A DNA stretch of 64,000 nucleotides from CBFFRJ01 sp051486985 (GCF_051486985.1 NZ_JAHVDV010000002.1:62001-126000), one strand, 5' to 3'. Shown: positions 34,887 through 43,685, counted from the stretch's first letter. Program-made: numbers and translations. Notes: generated by a model from the sequence alone, not told the origin.

Positions 34887-35876
34887 TCATGATGGTTTGC
34901 CTGATTCAGCATGTTTTTTCCCGCCTGCATTGCCGGTAACCGAGCTAGTCTGCTGGGTATGGTTAACGACGGTGGCTTGCTGGATAACCCATTCGCGGAA
35001 ATAAGCAATCTTTGGAAGAGTGTCGCAGCCGGGGCGATAGACAAGGTAATAGGCCAGCGGGCTGGGCAGAGACAGTTCCGGGCAGAGCCTTACCAGGCGC
35101 CCGCTTTTAAGATCATCTTCAACCATGATGCTGCGCGCCAGCGCAATGCCATGCCCGTCAATGGCCGCCTGTAGCACTGCCGCTGAGCTATTGATCCTGA
35201 GACCGGGTTTACGCGCTATGGCCTGGACATTGAAACGCTTAAGCCATTGCTCCCAGGTAATAAAATCTTTGTGATATTCCATCGACAGATCGTGGATCAG
35301 CGTCTGTTCCGGTACGCCAGTCAGGCAATTTAGCGCCGGGTTCAGAGATATCATCGACGGTGCGCAAACCGGGAATACCTCTTCCGACATCAAGAGTTCT
35401 GCCTGCAACCCCTCCCACTGACCCAGCCCATAGCGGATCCCCACATCCATACCCTGGGCGGTGAAATCGAGAATTTTAAGACTGGTTTCAAGACGAACAT
35501 CAATATCCGGCCAGCGGCTCTGGAAATCTTCAATGCGCGGTAGCAGCCATTTCGCCGCAAAGGCGGGACTGATGGTGACATTGAGAATGCCGTTTGTCGC
35601 CCCCTCACGCATTAACGTCATCCCCAGGTTCAGGCTGTGAAACCCGGCGCGGATGTCGGGTAATGCACGCACCGCAGGTTCGGTCAGCACCAGGGGAGCG
35701 CGTCGGTTATTGCTGCGATGAAATAACGGGTAACCCACCACATCCTCCAGGGAGCGCACAAGCTGCCCGACGGCTGCAGGGGTCACGTTCAGCTCTTCAG
35801 CGGCCAGGGAGAAGCTCTGGTGGCGGGCGCTGGCTTCGAAGGCGCGTAATGCGTTGAGATAAATGGGTATCTTCAT
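34887..35876 (-). CDS. LysR-family regulator (GcvA-like) of the redox operon
   Basis: 329 residues: N-terminal helix-turn-helix (LNALRAFEASARHQSFSLAA, ELNVTPAAVGQLVRSLED) and a GcvA-type effector domain (GMDVGIRYGLGQWEGL; GIALARSIMVEDDLKSGRLVRL). It is similar to the regulator at 31067 and clearly paralogous. The last ~25 residues (TQQTSSVTGNAGGKKHAESGKPS) are a polar tail beyond the usual family end. It diverges across 260 bp from the seven-gene operon starting at 36137, the likely target. Confidence 0.88.
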   Translation of the reverse strand: MKIPIYLNALRAFEASARHQSFSLAAEELNVTPAAVGQLVRSLEDVVGYPLFHRSNNRRAPLVLTEPAVRALPDIRAGFHSLNLGMTLMREGATNGILNVTISPAFAAKWLLPRIEDFQSRWPDIDVRLETSLKILDFTAQGMDVGIRYGLGQWEGLQAELLMSEEVFPVCAPSMISLNPALNCLTGVPEQTLIHDLSMEYHKDFITWEQWLKRFNVQAIARKPGLRINSSAAVLQAAIDGHGIALARSIMVEDDLKSGRLVRLCPELSLPSPLAYYLVYRPGCDTLPKIAYFREWVIQQATVVNHTQQTSSVTGNAGGKKHAESGKPS

Positions 35877-36136
35877 ATTTGAAAGAAAAACTTTTTAGAG
35901 AGCCAAGATTATCTCATTTGTTCAGTGTAAACATCATCAACATAATGCAGAAACGGTGAGGATGATCATAACAAATTTCGAAAATAGCTTGGTTATTGGT
36001 CATTTTTTAACAAAAAGATTTTCTTTCTGTTTTTCCTTTCGAAGAGCGCTGGAAGATACCGTCACCGTGCAACATATGGGATGCGATCGGCTCTATTTAT
36101 AACCGACCGGTAATTAATCGAATCCAGGAGTTAATC

Positions 36137-36418
36137 ATGGCTTATTTGCAAATTACGTTGGATATCAGTGAGCAAAACCGCGCTGCGGCAGCAGCGGTGT
36201 ACCAGAAATATAAAGCTCCTTTCCTTAATAACATTGAAGGTGCGGTTTCAAAATCGCTGCTGGTACGTAAAGAGGATGTTCAGGTTCTGCATGGTTTTAA
36301 AACTGAACAACAGGCGCAGGCATACCTGAGTTCTCAGCTTTTTACGGACGATGTGGTTGAAGCACTGAAACCCTATCTCAACAGTGCGCCCGATGTGCGT
36401 ATCTACGCGATTGCCTGA
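36137..36418 (+). CDS. Small dimeric alpha-beta-barrel-like protein, 93 aa
   Basis: 93 residues with an alternating strand/helix pattern (LQITLDISEQNRAAAAAVYQKY; VSKSLLVRKEDVQVLHGF; EALKPYLNSAPDVRIYAIA) resembling antibiotic-biosynthesis-monooxygenase or EthD-like dimeric barrels. No Cys or His that would indicate a catalytic site. CAGGAG precedes the ATG. First gene of the redox operon; probably a small enzyme or ligand carrier of the pathway. The fold call is by eye. Confidence 0.68.
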   Translation: MAYLQITLDISEQNRAAAAAVYQKYKAPFLNNIEGAVSKSLLVRKEDVQVLHGFKTEQQAQAYLSSQLFTDDVVEALKPYLNSAPDVRIYAIA

Positions 36419-36444
36419 AAACCCCAACGCTTAAAGAGGCTTAT

Positions 36445-36786
36445 ATGTATCTGGACTGGACTGAACTGCGTAAAGAATTACGCTCTGCCGTCGGTAAATT
36501 TGCGGGCCTGCAGCCTGATTTTATGCAGGGTATCGACACCATGGAGAAAAGTACTGCTGCGTCCGGGCATCTGGATGCCAAAACCCACGAGCTGATTGCG
36601 CTGGCGGTGGCTATTACAACGCGCTGCGATGGTTGCCTGTCTGTTCACGCAGAAGCTGCGGCAAAGCATGGCGCTACGCGTGAAGAGATTGCTGAAGCAT
36701 TAGCTGTGGCTATTACCCTGAATACCGGGGCGGCACTGGTTTACTCAAGCCGTGCACTTGATGCGTTTGACGCATTACCAAAATAA
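36445..36786 (+). CDS. AhpD-like carboxymuconolactone decarboxylase family protein
   Basis: 113 residues with the AhpD signature: Glu in THELIALAV followed by RCDGCLSVH, that is Cys-x2-Cys-x3-His. This is the redox-active motif of AhpD-like peroxidases, which act on hydroperoxides or transfer reducing equivalents. 26 bp after the barrel protein gene. A thioredoxin later in the same operon could be its reductant. The exact substrate is unknown. Confidence 0.88.
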   Translation: MYLDWTELRKELRSAVGKFAGLQPDFMQGIDTMEKSTAASGHLDAKTHELIALAVAITTRCDGCLSVHAEAAAKHGATREEIAEALAVAITLNTGAALVYSSRALDAFDALPK

Positions 36787-36847
36787 GCAGAGCACGGTGG
36801 CTCTCCTTGCGGAGAGTCACTTTTTACAGAATTTTCGGATTTCCAGG

Positions 36848-37522
36848 ATGTTAATTAATCACGATTTCAACCGGCGGGTCACAATAGCCACTGATGATTA
36901 TAAATGGGTGAACTCGCCACAGGCTGGTGTCGATCGTGTGATGCTGGATCGTATGGGTGGGGAAATTGCACGTGCTACCAGTATTGTCCGCTATCGTCCT
37001 GAAACGGCTTTCCCCTTCCATCATCATCCAGGCGGTGAAGAGATTCTGGTGTTATCCGGCCAGTTTTCTGAAGGAGAGTGTGACTACCCGGCCGGATGGT
37101 ATCTACGCAACCCTCCGGGGTCTTCTCATCAACCGCATAGTCAAAAAGGCACGATGCTTTTCGTCAAACTGGGGCAGATGATGGCCGGTCAGTACCCACG
37201 CGTTCGCATCGACACGTGTGATGCGGCGAACTGGTATGAGCATGACGGAATGATGAGATGTCCCCTGTTTGAAAATGAACAGGAGAGCACTTTCCTGCTG
37301 CGCCTGACGACCGGGACCCTGCTGCATGAACCTGCGCGGGTCGGCGGGGCAGAACTGTTCATTGTGGAAGGCTCGCTTCTTGAGGGAAATGGCCTTTACG
37401 AAAAAGGAAGCTGGCTTCGCATCCCCGTCACGCAACCACTGGTTTTCTGCGCCGGCTCGGACAATACCTTGTTGTACCTGAAAAAAGGGCATCTCTCAGC
37501 GATGCAGGAAACCGCACCATGA
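36848..37522 (+). CDS. ChrR-like two-cupin protein
   Basis: 224 residues from ATG 36848; the frame begins at 36752 but inside the previous gene. Two cupin modules: the first has the metal ligand cluster FHHHPGGEE and later SHQPHS, like ChrR and acetylacetone-cleaving enzyme relatives. The second (about 140-215, GAELFIVEGSLLEGNGLYEKGSW) lacks the His cluster. The protein could be a metal-dependent dioxygenase, isomerase or sensor. Its TGA overlaps the next ATG (ATGA), so the two are translated together. Confidence 0.82.
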   Translation: MLINHDFNRRVTIATDDYKWVNSPQAGVDRVMLDRMGGEIARATSIVRYRPETAFPFHHHPGGEEILVLSGQFSEGECDYPAGWYLRNPPGSSHQPHSQKGTMLFVKLGQMMAGQYPRVRIDTCDAANWYEHDGMMRCPLFENEQESTFLLRLTTGTLLHEPARVGGAELFIVEGSLLEGNGLYEKGSWLRIPVTQPLVFCAGSDNTLLYLKKGHLSAMQETAP

Positions 37523-38652
37523 TAAAAACGCAGGTGGCTATTGTCGGCGCGGGCTTAAGTGGCTTGTATGCCGCCACTCTGCTGGATCAAGCCAATATCG
37601 ATTATTTGGTGCTTGAAGGCAGGGATAGGGTCGGGGGGCGTATTCAGCAGGCGGGAGAGACGGGGCTCGATTTGGGCGCAACCTGGATATGGCCTGCCGT
37701 TCAGCCTGAGGCCGCCGGCGTGCTTGCGGATCTCGGCATAACGTTTATCCCGCAGAATGAGTCGGGCGATCTGTTGTATGAACGCGCAATGGGATCGCTG
37801 TCTCGCTATCCGGGGTATGTCTCTTCTCCTGCTGCCATGCGTGTACGTGACGGCATGTATCAGGTCACTGAAAAGCTGAAGCAACGCCTGCCAGGAGAAA
37901 AAATCACTACCGGTGTACGTATCACCCATGCTGAACGTGTGGATGAGAAGATAATGCTCCGGGGGAGCACAACGCACGGCGATCGTATCGTTGTACAGGC
38001 TGAACAGCTTCTGCTGGCCTTGCCACCCGGACTTGCAGCCAACATTCATTTTACCCCCTCACTCCCTGAGGCACTCACGGATGAATGGCGGCACACCGGC
38101 ACGTGGATGGCGCCACATGCAAAATATGTTGCGCATTTTAATGAAGCATTCTGGCTGGCTGATGGGCTGTCCGGCGAAGGGCGCAGTATGGTTGGCCCGC
38201 TTGTGGAGCTACATGACGTATCCGTGCCTGGCGGCGTCAGCGCCCTGTTTGGTTTTCTCGGCATTCCTGCGCAATCCCGCCAGACGCTTGGGGAAGAGAC
38301 CGTGCTTTCCCTGTGCCGCGCGCAGCTGGTCAGACTGTTTGGTGAAAAAGCGGCATCTCCTGTTGAGGAGTTTCTTAAAGACTGGTCTGCCGATCCCTTC
38401 ACGGCGACGCCGCACGATTTAACGTTACAGGCAGGGCACCATGTTCCGCCAGCCTTTGCGGTAGAGAAAGCGTGGGCGCACGTTCTGACCGGAATTGCCA
38501 GTGAATGGTCCCCAACATTTCCAGGTTATCTCGCGGGTGCTATTGAAGCAGCGCGAGAAGGTGTTAACCGGGTGATGGCAAAAATGAGATCAGATAACCC
38601 CACCTTTCAGGATTGGAATGACACGGAGAGAAACAGTGAAAAAGACCTATAA
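37519..38652 (+). CDS. FAD-dependent amine oxidase (monoamine oxidase family)
   Basis: 377 residues. Dinucleotide fold at the start (VAIVGAGLSGLYAATLL; LEGRDRVGGRI), amine-oxidase pattern GLDLGATWIWP, and a C-terminal FAD block around ASEWSPTFPGYLAGAIEAAR where FAD-binding residues lie. No signal peptide, so cytosolic. It would oxidise an amine or amino acid to an imine with H2O2 release, fitting the AhpD-like and thioredoxin proteins encoded with it. It overlaps the cupin gene by 4 bp and the dehydrogenase gene by 17 bp. Confidence 0.88.
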   Translation: MIKTQVAIVGAGLSGLYAATLLDQANIDYLVLEGRDRVGGRIQQAGETGLDLGATWIWPAVQPEAAGVLADLGITFIPQNESGDLLYERAMGSLSRYPGYVSSPAAMRVRDGMYQVTEKLKQRLPGEKITTGVRITHAERVDEKIMLRGSTTHGDRIVVQAEQLLLALPPGLAANIHFTPSLPEALTDEWRHTGTWMAPHAKYVAHFNEAFWLADGLSGEGRSMVGPLVELHDVSVPGGVSALFGFLGIPAQSRQTLGEETVLSLCRAQLVRLFGEKAASPVEEFLKDWSADPFTATPHDLTLQAGHHVPPAFAVEKAWAHVLTGIASEWSPTFPGYLAGAIEAAREGVNRVMAKMRSDNPTFQDWNDTERNSEKDL

Positions 38653-39658
38653 GGCCATGCAGGTTACTACCCCCGGTCAACTGGAGATGGTCGAACGCGC
38701 ATTACCGGTTCCCGGCCCGGGCGAGGTGTTGATAAAAGTGGAAGCGTGCGGCATTTGTGGTGCCGACACGGGGGCCATTGAAGGGGTTGAGAAAGGGGTG
38801 GAATACCCGCGTGTCCCCGGTCACGAGGTGGTGGGCACTATCGCTCAACTGTCGGAACAGGTTCCGGCTTATCTGAAAGTCGGTCAGCGCGTCGGCGTCG
38901 GTCGCCTGGGCGGACACTGCAATGCCTGTGATCAGTGCCGCCTCGGTCACTTTAACCTATGCCAGAATCAACCTGTGACCGGCAGCTCGCGCGATGGTGG
39001 CTATGCGGAGTACATGCTCGCGCGGGCCACCGGGCTGGTGGCTATTCCGGAAGACCTCTCTTCCGTCGATGCCGCGCCCTTGCTCTGCGCCGGTATTGCT
39101 ACCTTCAATGCGTTAAAAAAATCCCGGGCGCAGGCAGGTGATACCGTGGTCATTCAGGGCGTGGGTGGGCTTGGCCATCTTGCATTGCAATATGCGCGAA
39201 AAATGGGATTTCGCGTGGTGGCGGTGGGTCGAGGGGATGACATTGCTCAGGAGGTCGACCTTCTTGGGGCACACGTCTATATCGACATTATTCAACAGGA
39301 TGCGGTAGAGGTCATTAAAGGGTTAGGGGGCGCCCAGGTGATTTTATCAACCATTACCGACAGCCCGGCCGTATCCGCGCTGGTACCTGCACTTGCCCCT
39401 CAGGGCAAATTGATGGTGGTGGGGGTCGGGAAAGAGAACCTCTCACTGATGCCAGGCTTGATGGTCGGAAGAGAAATTTCGGTACAGGGAGCCATTACCG
39501 GAACACCGGTTGAATTAGAAAAAGCCCTGGATTTCAGCCTGCTGGCTGATGTACGCGCCATGATTGAAACCCTGCCGCTGGAAAACGCACAGCAGGCCTG
39601 GGAAAAAATGCGCTCAGGCCGGGCTAAATTCCGCATGGTTCTCACCATGAATCAGTAA
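38636..39658 (+). CDS. Zinc-dependent alcohol dehydrogenase (MDR family)
   Basis: 340 residues from GTG 38636 (GGAGAG just upstream), inside the end of the amine oxidase gene. Catalytic zinc residues Cys41 (GICGAD) and His63-Glu64 (PGHE); the structural zinc site has four Cys, 95, 98, 101 and 109. Rossmann motif GVGGLGHLAL. It is an NAD(P)-dependent medium-chain dehydrogenase. Acting after an amine oxidase, it could convert the aldehyde to alcohol or the reverse (inference). Confidence 0.9.
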   Translation: MKKTYKAMQVTTPGQLEMVERALPVPGPGEVLIKVEACGICGADTGAIEGVEKGVEYPRVPGHEVVGTIAQLSEQVPAYLKVGQRVGVGRLGGHCNACDQCRLGHFNLCQNQPVTGSSRDGGYAEYMLARATGLVAIPEDLSSVDAAPLLCAGIATFNALKKSRAQAGDTVVIQGVGGLGHLALQYARKMGFRVVAVGRGDDIAQEVDLLGAHVYIDIIQQDAVEVIKGLGGAQVILSTITDSPAVSALVPALAPQGKLMVVGVGKENLSLMPGLMVGREISVQGAITGTPVELEKALDFSLLADVRAMIETLPLENAQQAWEKMRSGRAKFRMVLTMNQ

Positions 39659-39689
39659 AATATGCCACATAAGGAAAAGGAAAAGAGTC

Positions 39690-40016
39690 ATGACCATTAA
39701 GTCGCTGTCTGCTGATGAGTTTTCTGACGAAGTGCTGAACGCTACGCTCCCGGTCTTAATTGATTTCTGGGCACCCTGGTGTAATCCATGTCGTGCTGTT
39801 TCCCCTGTTATTGACGACATTGCCCAGGAACATGAAGGGAAATTAAAAGTCTTTAAAGTGAATGTTGATGAGCAACCCGAATTAGCGGCCCGCCACGGCA
39901 TTCGTTCTATTCCCTTCTTTACGTTTTTTGTCGGGGGTGAGGTCATTATGGAGTTTGCAGGTGTCAGACCTAAAAGCGATTTTGATACGCTGCTTTCGCA
40001 TATTCTGAGTCAGTAA
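39690..40016 (+). CDS. Thioredoxin with CNPC active site
   Basis: 108 residues, thioredoxin length and order: LIDFWAPWCNPCRAVSP with Cys31 and Cys34, the cis-Pro loop IRSIPFFTFFVGG, and a final amphipathic helix. The usual WCGPC is WCNPC here; the Gly-to-Asn change between the Cys should alter redox potential or partner choice. It is an extra thioredoxin in an accessory operon and may serve the AhpD-like protein. AAGGAAAAGG precedes the ATG. Confidence 0.92.
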   Translation: MTIKSLSADEFSDEVLNATLPVLIDFWAPWCNPCRAVSPVIDDIAQEHEGKLKVFKVNVDEQPELAARHGIRSIPFFTFFVGGEVIMEFAGVRPKSDFDTLLSHILSQ

Positions 40017-40068
40017 TAATGCACGCTTCTCATTAAGAAATATAAAAATTCATCTGCATGAGGCCACA

Positions 40069-40590
40069 ATGAGCAATGTACGGGTTACCCCCTGGCAGGA
40101 TAACGAGGCTGTTCCTGCGCCATTACTGGAAGCGATGCAAGCGCGTCGACCGAATCGGGAATTAATTGGTATTGATCGGGTGTTGCTTAAAAGCGTCCCG
40201 CTGGCTACAGGCTGGAATGAACTTCTGCGTCGGGTGCGCGCGGATTTAAGCCTGGAGCTTGAATACCGTGAACTTATCATGTTACGCGTTGCGGTACTGA
40301 ACGCGGCGGAATTCGAATGGGGAGTACACTACCCTGCATATCTGCAAGCGGGTGGCAACGAAGCAAAAGCCCGGGCCCTAAAACACGCTATTATCGATGA
40401 AGCCTTATTTAACCAAATTGAGCTGGCACTGATCTCCCTTACCGATCAGTCGACAAAGAACGTTACTGTGGATGCTGAACTGATCGCATTACTAAAATCA
40501 TGGATCGGTGATACCCAAACGGTTGAAGCCGTGGCGACAGTTGCTGCTTATAACATGGTTTCACGTTTTCTGGTTGCGCTGGATATCTAA
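40069..40590 (+). CDS. Carboxymuconolactone decarboxylase family protein without redox Cys
   Basis: 173 residues. It shows the CMD fold pattern (YRELIMLRVAVLNAAEFEWGVHYPAYLQAGG), but where AhpD has Cys-x2-Cys it reads AEFEWGVH, so no disulfide chemistry is possible there. Many such EYEW-type members are known as uncharacterised proteins beside oxidoreductases. Last gene of the redox operon, 52 bp after the thioredoxin gene. It probably acts as a non-redox enzyme on the pathway intermediate. Confidence 0.85.
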   Translation: MSNVRVTPWQDNEAVPAPLLEAMQARRPNRELIGIDRVLLKSVPLATGWNELLRRVRADLSLELEYRELIMLRVAVLNAAEFEWGVHYPAYLQAGGNEAKARALKHAIIDEALFNQIELALISLTDQSTKNVTVDAELIALLKSWIGDTQTVEAVATVAAYNMVSRFLVALDI

Positions 40591-40660
40591 CGACTACCAA
40601 CGCGCTGGTTATCTTTTCCGGATATCCCTGCCGATAATCCGCAGGGATTGCTATGGGCGA

Positions 40661-40689
40661 AATCATCAGGAATAGCATTCCTGATGATT
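40661..40689 (+). terminator. Terminator of the redox operon
   Basis: A perfect 13-bp stem AATCATCAGGAAT / ATTCCTGATGATT with an AGC loop, extended by one A-T pair and followed by TTTGA. A second 8-bp hairpin ATCCCTGC / GCAGGGAT lies just before it at 40624-40648. The T run is short but the stem is strong. Confidence 0.65.
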
Positions 40690-41097
40690 TTGACAGTAAC
40701 AAGGGGAGATAAGGTTTGGCTTAGATACATTTCATCTCGCACGAATTTAATTCGCTTTTACGGTGTCGTTCCATCTTATTTTCCCCGCCATTATCCCTGG
40801 CCTTGTGCGCTACCTGGGTGTCCCAAAGGCATGTGGGGGAGAGACATACGCCTCGCTTTTCAGGTTTTGCATTTAAAATGCTAACACCCTCCATAAGTGA
40901 AAAACGCAAATTGATGTGATGACTGGCATCAAGCCTGTGCAGGGGCGGTACAGGCTTTTTATGAAAGAAAAACTTTCTGGCTGGTAAAGTAAATCTGCTT
41001 TGGTTGTGAATTTTTTTCAACACATACTGCTGCTATCTAAAGAGTGATACTCACTCTTAATCACTCAGCTTGTGTACCTTCATTAAGAGTGGACGAT
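40690..41097. other. Gap of about 400 bp with a terminator but no recognised gene
   Basis: No believable protein is encoded; frames here are short or lack ribosome binding sites. A terminator-like hairpin at 40931-40962 reads with the plus strand though no gene lies between it and the previous terminator, so a short untranslated RNA ending there is possible. The right end should hold the promoter of the LysR gene at 41098. Confidence 0.35.
40931..40962 (+). terminator. Orphan terminator-like hairpin
   Basis: Stem AAGCCTGT / ACAGGCTT with an 11-base loop followed by TTT. It has the form of an intrinsic terminator but is 340 bp past the last gene and behind a first terminator. It could end a small RNA starting between 40690 and 40900. 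Confidence 0.5.
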
Positions 41098-42036
41098 ATG
41101 CCAATACCACTGACAATCAAACAGATAGAAATGCTGGTTAAGATAAGCGAAGGGAAAGGACTTTCTGAAGCAGCCCGACTGCTTAATCTTTCACCTTCCG
41201 CCATCAGCAAAGGGCTTGCGGTGATGGAAGAAAACCTGGGGGTTCCGCTTATTCAAAGAACCACGCGTACCTTTCAGCTGACCGAAGCGGGTGAATATTT
41301 TGTGTCACGTGCCAGCGAATTATTAAACGAGTTTGATGATATTGTTAACACGACCTGCGGTTATTTTAATCACCCGCATGGTGCATTAAAAATTACCTGT
41401 TCCGTCGCATTTGGTTACGCGCATTTGATCGATATTTTTGAAGCGTACCGGCAAAAGAATCATGATGTAGAACTCATTCTTGACCTCAACGATCATCTTA
41501 TTAACCTGAACGAAAATAATGTAGACATAGCGCTCAGGATCACCGCAACACCACCGCAGAATTATGCGGCTCGTAAACTTTCCAAAATTAGCTGGATGTA
41601 TTGTGCCTCCCCGAACTATCTGCAGCGCATGGGGACGCCGACGAAACGCGTTGAGCTGATAAGCCATCAGTGTCTGGTGTACCCAGGTCTGACCCCGCCT
41701 TTACGCTTTACGGATGTGTCATCGTCGCATCCGCACTGTGACCTTAAGGCGAAGACGCCGGTGCAGGCTAACAGTAGCCTCGTACTGCTCAAGGCTGCGC
41801 TTTCCGGGCAGGGCATTGCCTGGCTGCCCTCTTATCTGATCAGTAAGCATATCACCAGTGGCGAACTGCTGCCGCTGAAGCTGGACGGGAAGTATGCGTA
41901 TCCTACGCACAGCCTCTATGCACTCTACTTCCCCAGCAAGTTTCGTAACCCCAAAGTCCGTTCTTTTATCGATTTCCTGGTTGAAGAAAAGCAGCCGTGG
42001 AGTGCCTGGGAAAAAGATATCGACGCACTGGTATAA
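41098..42036 (+). CDS. LysR-family regulator of the sulfur amino acid operon
   Basis: 312 residues from ATG 41098 (AGTGGA six bases upstream). The helix-turn-helix reads LTIKQIEMLVKISEGKGLSE, then AARLLNLSPSAISKGLAVMEE; the effector domain is typical (VDIALRITATPPQNYAARKL; GIAWLPSYLISKHITSGELL). It lies 370 bp upstream of the transporter/beta-lyase/RidA genes on the same strand and is the evident candidate regulator; an inverted repeat fitting a LysR site lies between them. Confidence 0.87.
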   Translation: MPIPLTIKQIEMLVKISEGKGLSEAARLLNLSPSAISKGLAVMEENLGVPLIQRTTRTFQLTEAGEYFVSRASELLNEFDDIVNTTCGYFNHPHGALKITCSVAFGYAHLIDIFEAYRQKNHDVELILDLNDHLINLNENNVDIALRITATPPQNYAARKLSKISWMYCASPNYLQRMGTPTKRVELISHQCLVYPGLTPPLRFTDVSSSHPHCDLKAKTPVQANSSLVLLKAALSGQGIAWLPSYLISKHITSGELLPLKLDGKYAYPTHSLYALYFPSKFRNPKVRSFIDFLVEEKQPWSAWEKDIDALV

Positions 42037-42407
42037 CAGAAAATAATCAAACACGATTCAGATCACGTTTTTAAATCTATGGGTCAATAAACATTATTAT
42101 AAAAATCTATTGTTTGGATCACATTTAGCGATAACAAAAAATAAATAATTGCGTGGTTGATCATAAGTTTTTTAGATAATTGGCTGTGAATAAAAGTGGA
42201 AACTGTTTTCTCTAATATTCATTCGCTATCGTTTTTTTGGTGTGTAAAGCTTTCTCTACTCAGTCATTAATAACCACATGGTTATTAGAGTGGAAATATC
42301 GGCAAAAAAATTAGTGAAACTTTCCCATGCAAGTTTGACAAAGTGTAAGAGCATATTGCGTTGTAATGTTCAGCCGGTTGATTATTTATAGTTGAGTGGG
42401 GACTCCT
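42037..42407 (+). promoter_or_regulatory. AT-rich control region of the transporter operon
   Basis: 370 bp without a gene. It is strongly AT-rich, contains the inverted repeat listed at 42268-42287, and TTGACA at 42335-42340 as a possible -35 box, although no well-spaced -10 partner follows. The transporter ribosome binding site GGGGA lies at the right end. Confidence 0.45.
42268..42287. promoter_or_regulatory. Candidate LysR-type operator TAATAACC-N4-GGTTATTA
   Basis: Perfect 8-bp arms around ACAT. It contains the T-N11-A geometry of LysR-family boxes and lies 121 bp upstream of the transporter start, downstream of the LysR gene. Assignment to that regulator is inference. Confidence 0.5.
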
Positions 42408-43685
42408 ATGAGCGTAGGAATTAATAACGAAATGATTAATAAAAAGAATATACCCTTCACCATGTATGATCTGGGGTGGGTGGTACTGTGTATCGGTGCT
42501 GCTATCGGCTCCGGAATTGTCTTTTTTCCATTACAGGTTGGTCTGAAAGGTGTGTGGGTATTTGCTCTGGCAGTTATTCTGGGCTACCCGGCAGTTTATT
42601 ATATGCAAAAGTTGTTCATCGAAACGATGGCGCGTAGCGATGAACATGATTCTTACCTGAGTATTATTACCAGCTATGTGGGTAGTCGCTGGGGAGTATT
42701 CCTCGGGGCGCTTTATTCCATCACCATGCTGAAATCAATGGTCGAATATGCACTGGCCATTACTAATGACAGTGCTTCTTACCTTAAAACATTCGGTCTG
42801 ACGACTCAGACATTATCCGAACACTGGTGGTGGTCATTATTATTAATCGCCGGTCTTTCACTGGTGGCCTCCAAAGGCGAAAAGATGCTGTTCAAAGTTT
42901 CAGGCAGTATGATTGCGGTGAAACTGGTGATCATTGTCGCTATTGGTTTTGTGGTTGTGCCTTTCTGGGACCTTAATAACATTGGTGATTTCCCAAGCGT
43001 CAGCCACCTGGTTGTTGGCACTTTCCCGACTCTGCCTTTTGCCATCTTCTCCATTATGTTCGTCGGGATCCTGAACCCGATGAACATCGCTTACAAAAGG
43101 CGTGAAGAAGATAAAGAGGTGGCGAAATACAAAGTATTGCGTGTACACAAAGTGGCCTACGGAATTCTGGTAGCAACGGTGTTACTGTTCGTGGTGTCTA
43201 TCGTGTTGTCTATCAGCGAAGCAGACGCTTTACGCGCTTATCAGGACAACATTTCTGCCCTTGCGCTGGCGGCAAAAGTGATACCGGGTGCCACCGTAAA
43301 ATACATGAGCGTGATCCTCAACGTTTTTTCCATCGTGACGGCATTCCTTGCGCTCTATCTGGCAGTGCACGAATCCTTCGTTGGGTTAATCAAGGTTGCG
43401 GCTAAGAAACTTTTCAAACAAAAAGATAACAGCGAGAAATTCAACAGCATTACTGCCTTCTTCATGGTTGTTCTGGTGTTGTGGTTGATTGTATTAACTA
43501 ACTTCCCGATTCTGAAAGTGTTTGTGTTTGGTGGCGTAACCTATGGTCTTATCAGTTGTATCGTGCCCGGCGTTATTATTCTGAGGAATGACAAATTCGT
43601 CGATTTACGTGGGGCGTCAGTCTACTACGTTATTTTGATTGGCATGCTGATGTGTATCGGACCCTTTGTCATGCTGTTCTCGTAG
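42408..43685 (+). CDS. HAAAP-family amino acid transporter (SdaC/YhaO-like)
   Basis: 425 residues from ATG 42408 (GGGGA six bases upstream; an in-frame GTG lies at 42396). About eleven membrane helices. The N-terminal block YDLGWVVLCIGAAIGSGIVF is typical of the hydroxy/aromatic amino acid permease family, and NPMNIAYKRREEDKEVAKYKVLR is its conserved cytoplasmic loop. Relatives carry serine, threonine or cysteine with protons. Given the neighbouring beta-lyase and RidA genes, cysteine or another sulfur/beta-substituted amino acid is the likely substrate. Confidence 0.88.
   Translation: MSVGINNEMINKKNIPFTMYDLGWVVLCIGAAIGSGIVFFPLQVGLKGVWVFALAVILGYPAVYYMQKLFIETMARSDEHDSYLSIITSYVGSRWGVFLGALYSITMLKSMVEYALAITNDSASYLKTFGLTTQTLSEHWWWSLLLIAGLSLVASKGEKMLFKVSGSMIAVKLVIIVAIGFVVVPFWDLNNIGDFPSVSHLVVGTFPTLPFAIFSIMFVGILNPMNIAYKRREEDKEVAKYKVLRVHKVAYGILVATVLLFVVSIVLSISEADALRAYQDNISALALAAKVIPGATVKYMSVILNVFSIVTAFLALYLAVHESFVGLIKVAAKKLFKQKDNSEKFNSITAFFMVVLVLWLIVLTNFPILKVFVFGGVTYGLISCIVPGVIILRNDKFVDLRGASVYYVILIGMLMCIGPFVMLFS

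Noticed and set aside
40721..41023. 100-codon minus-strand frame
   Set aside because: Runs antisense through the orphan terminator and the LysR promoter region; no ribosome binding site or known pattern.
42335..42369. Complete sigma-70 promoter for the transporter operon
   Set aside because: TTGACA is present, but no acceptable -10 box lies 16-18 bases downstream.
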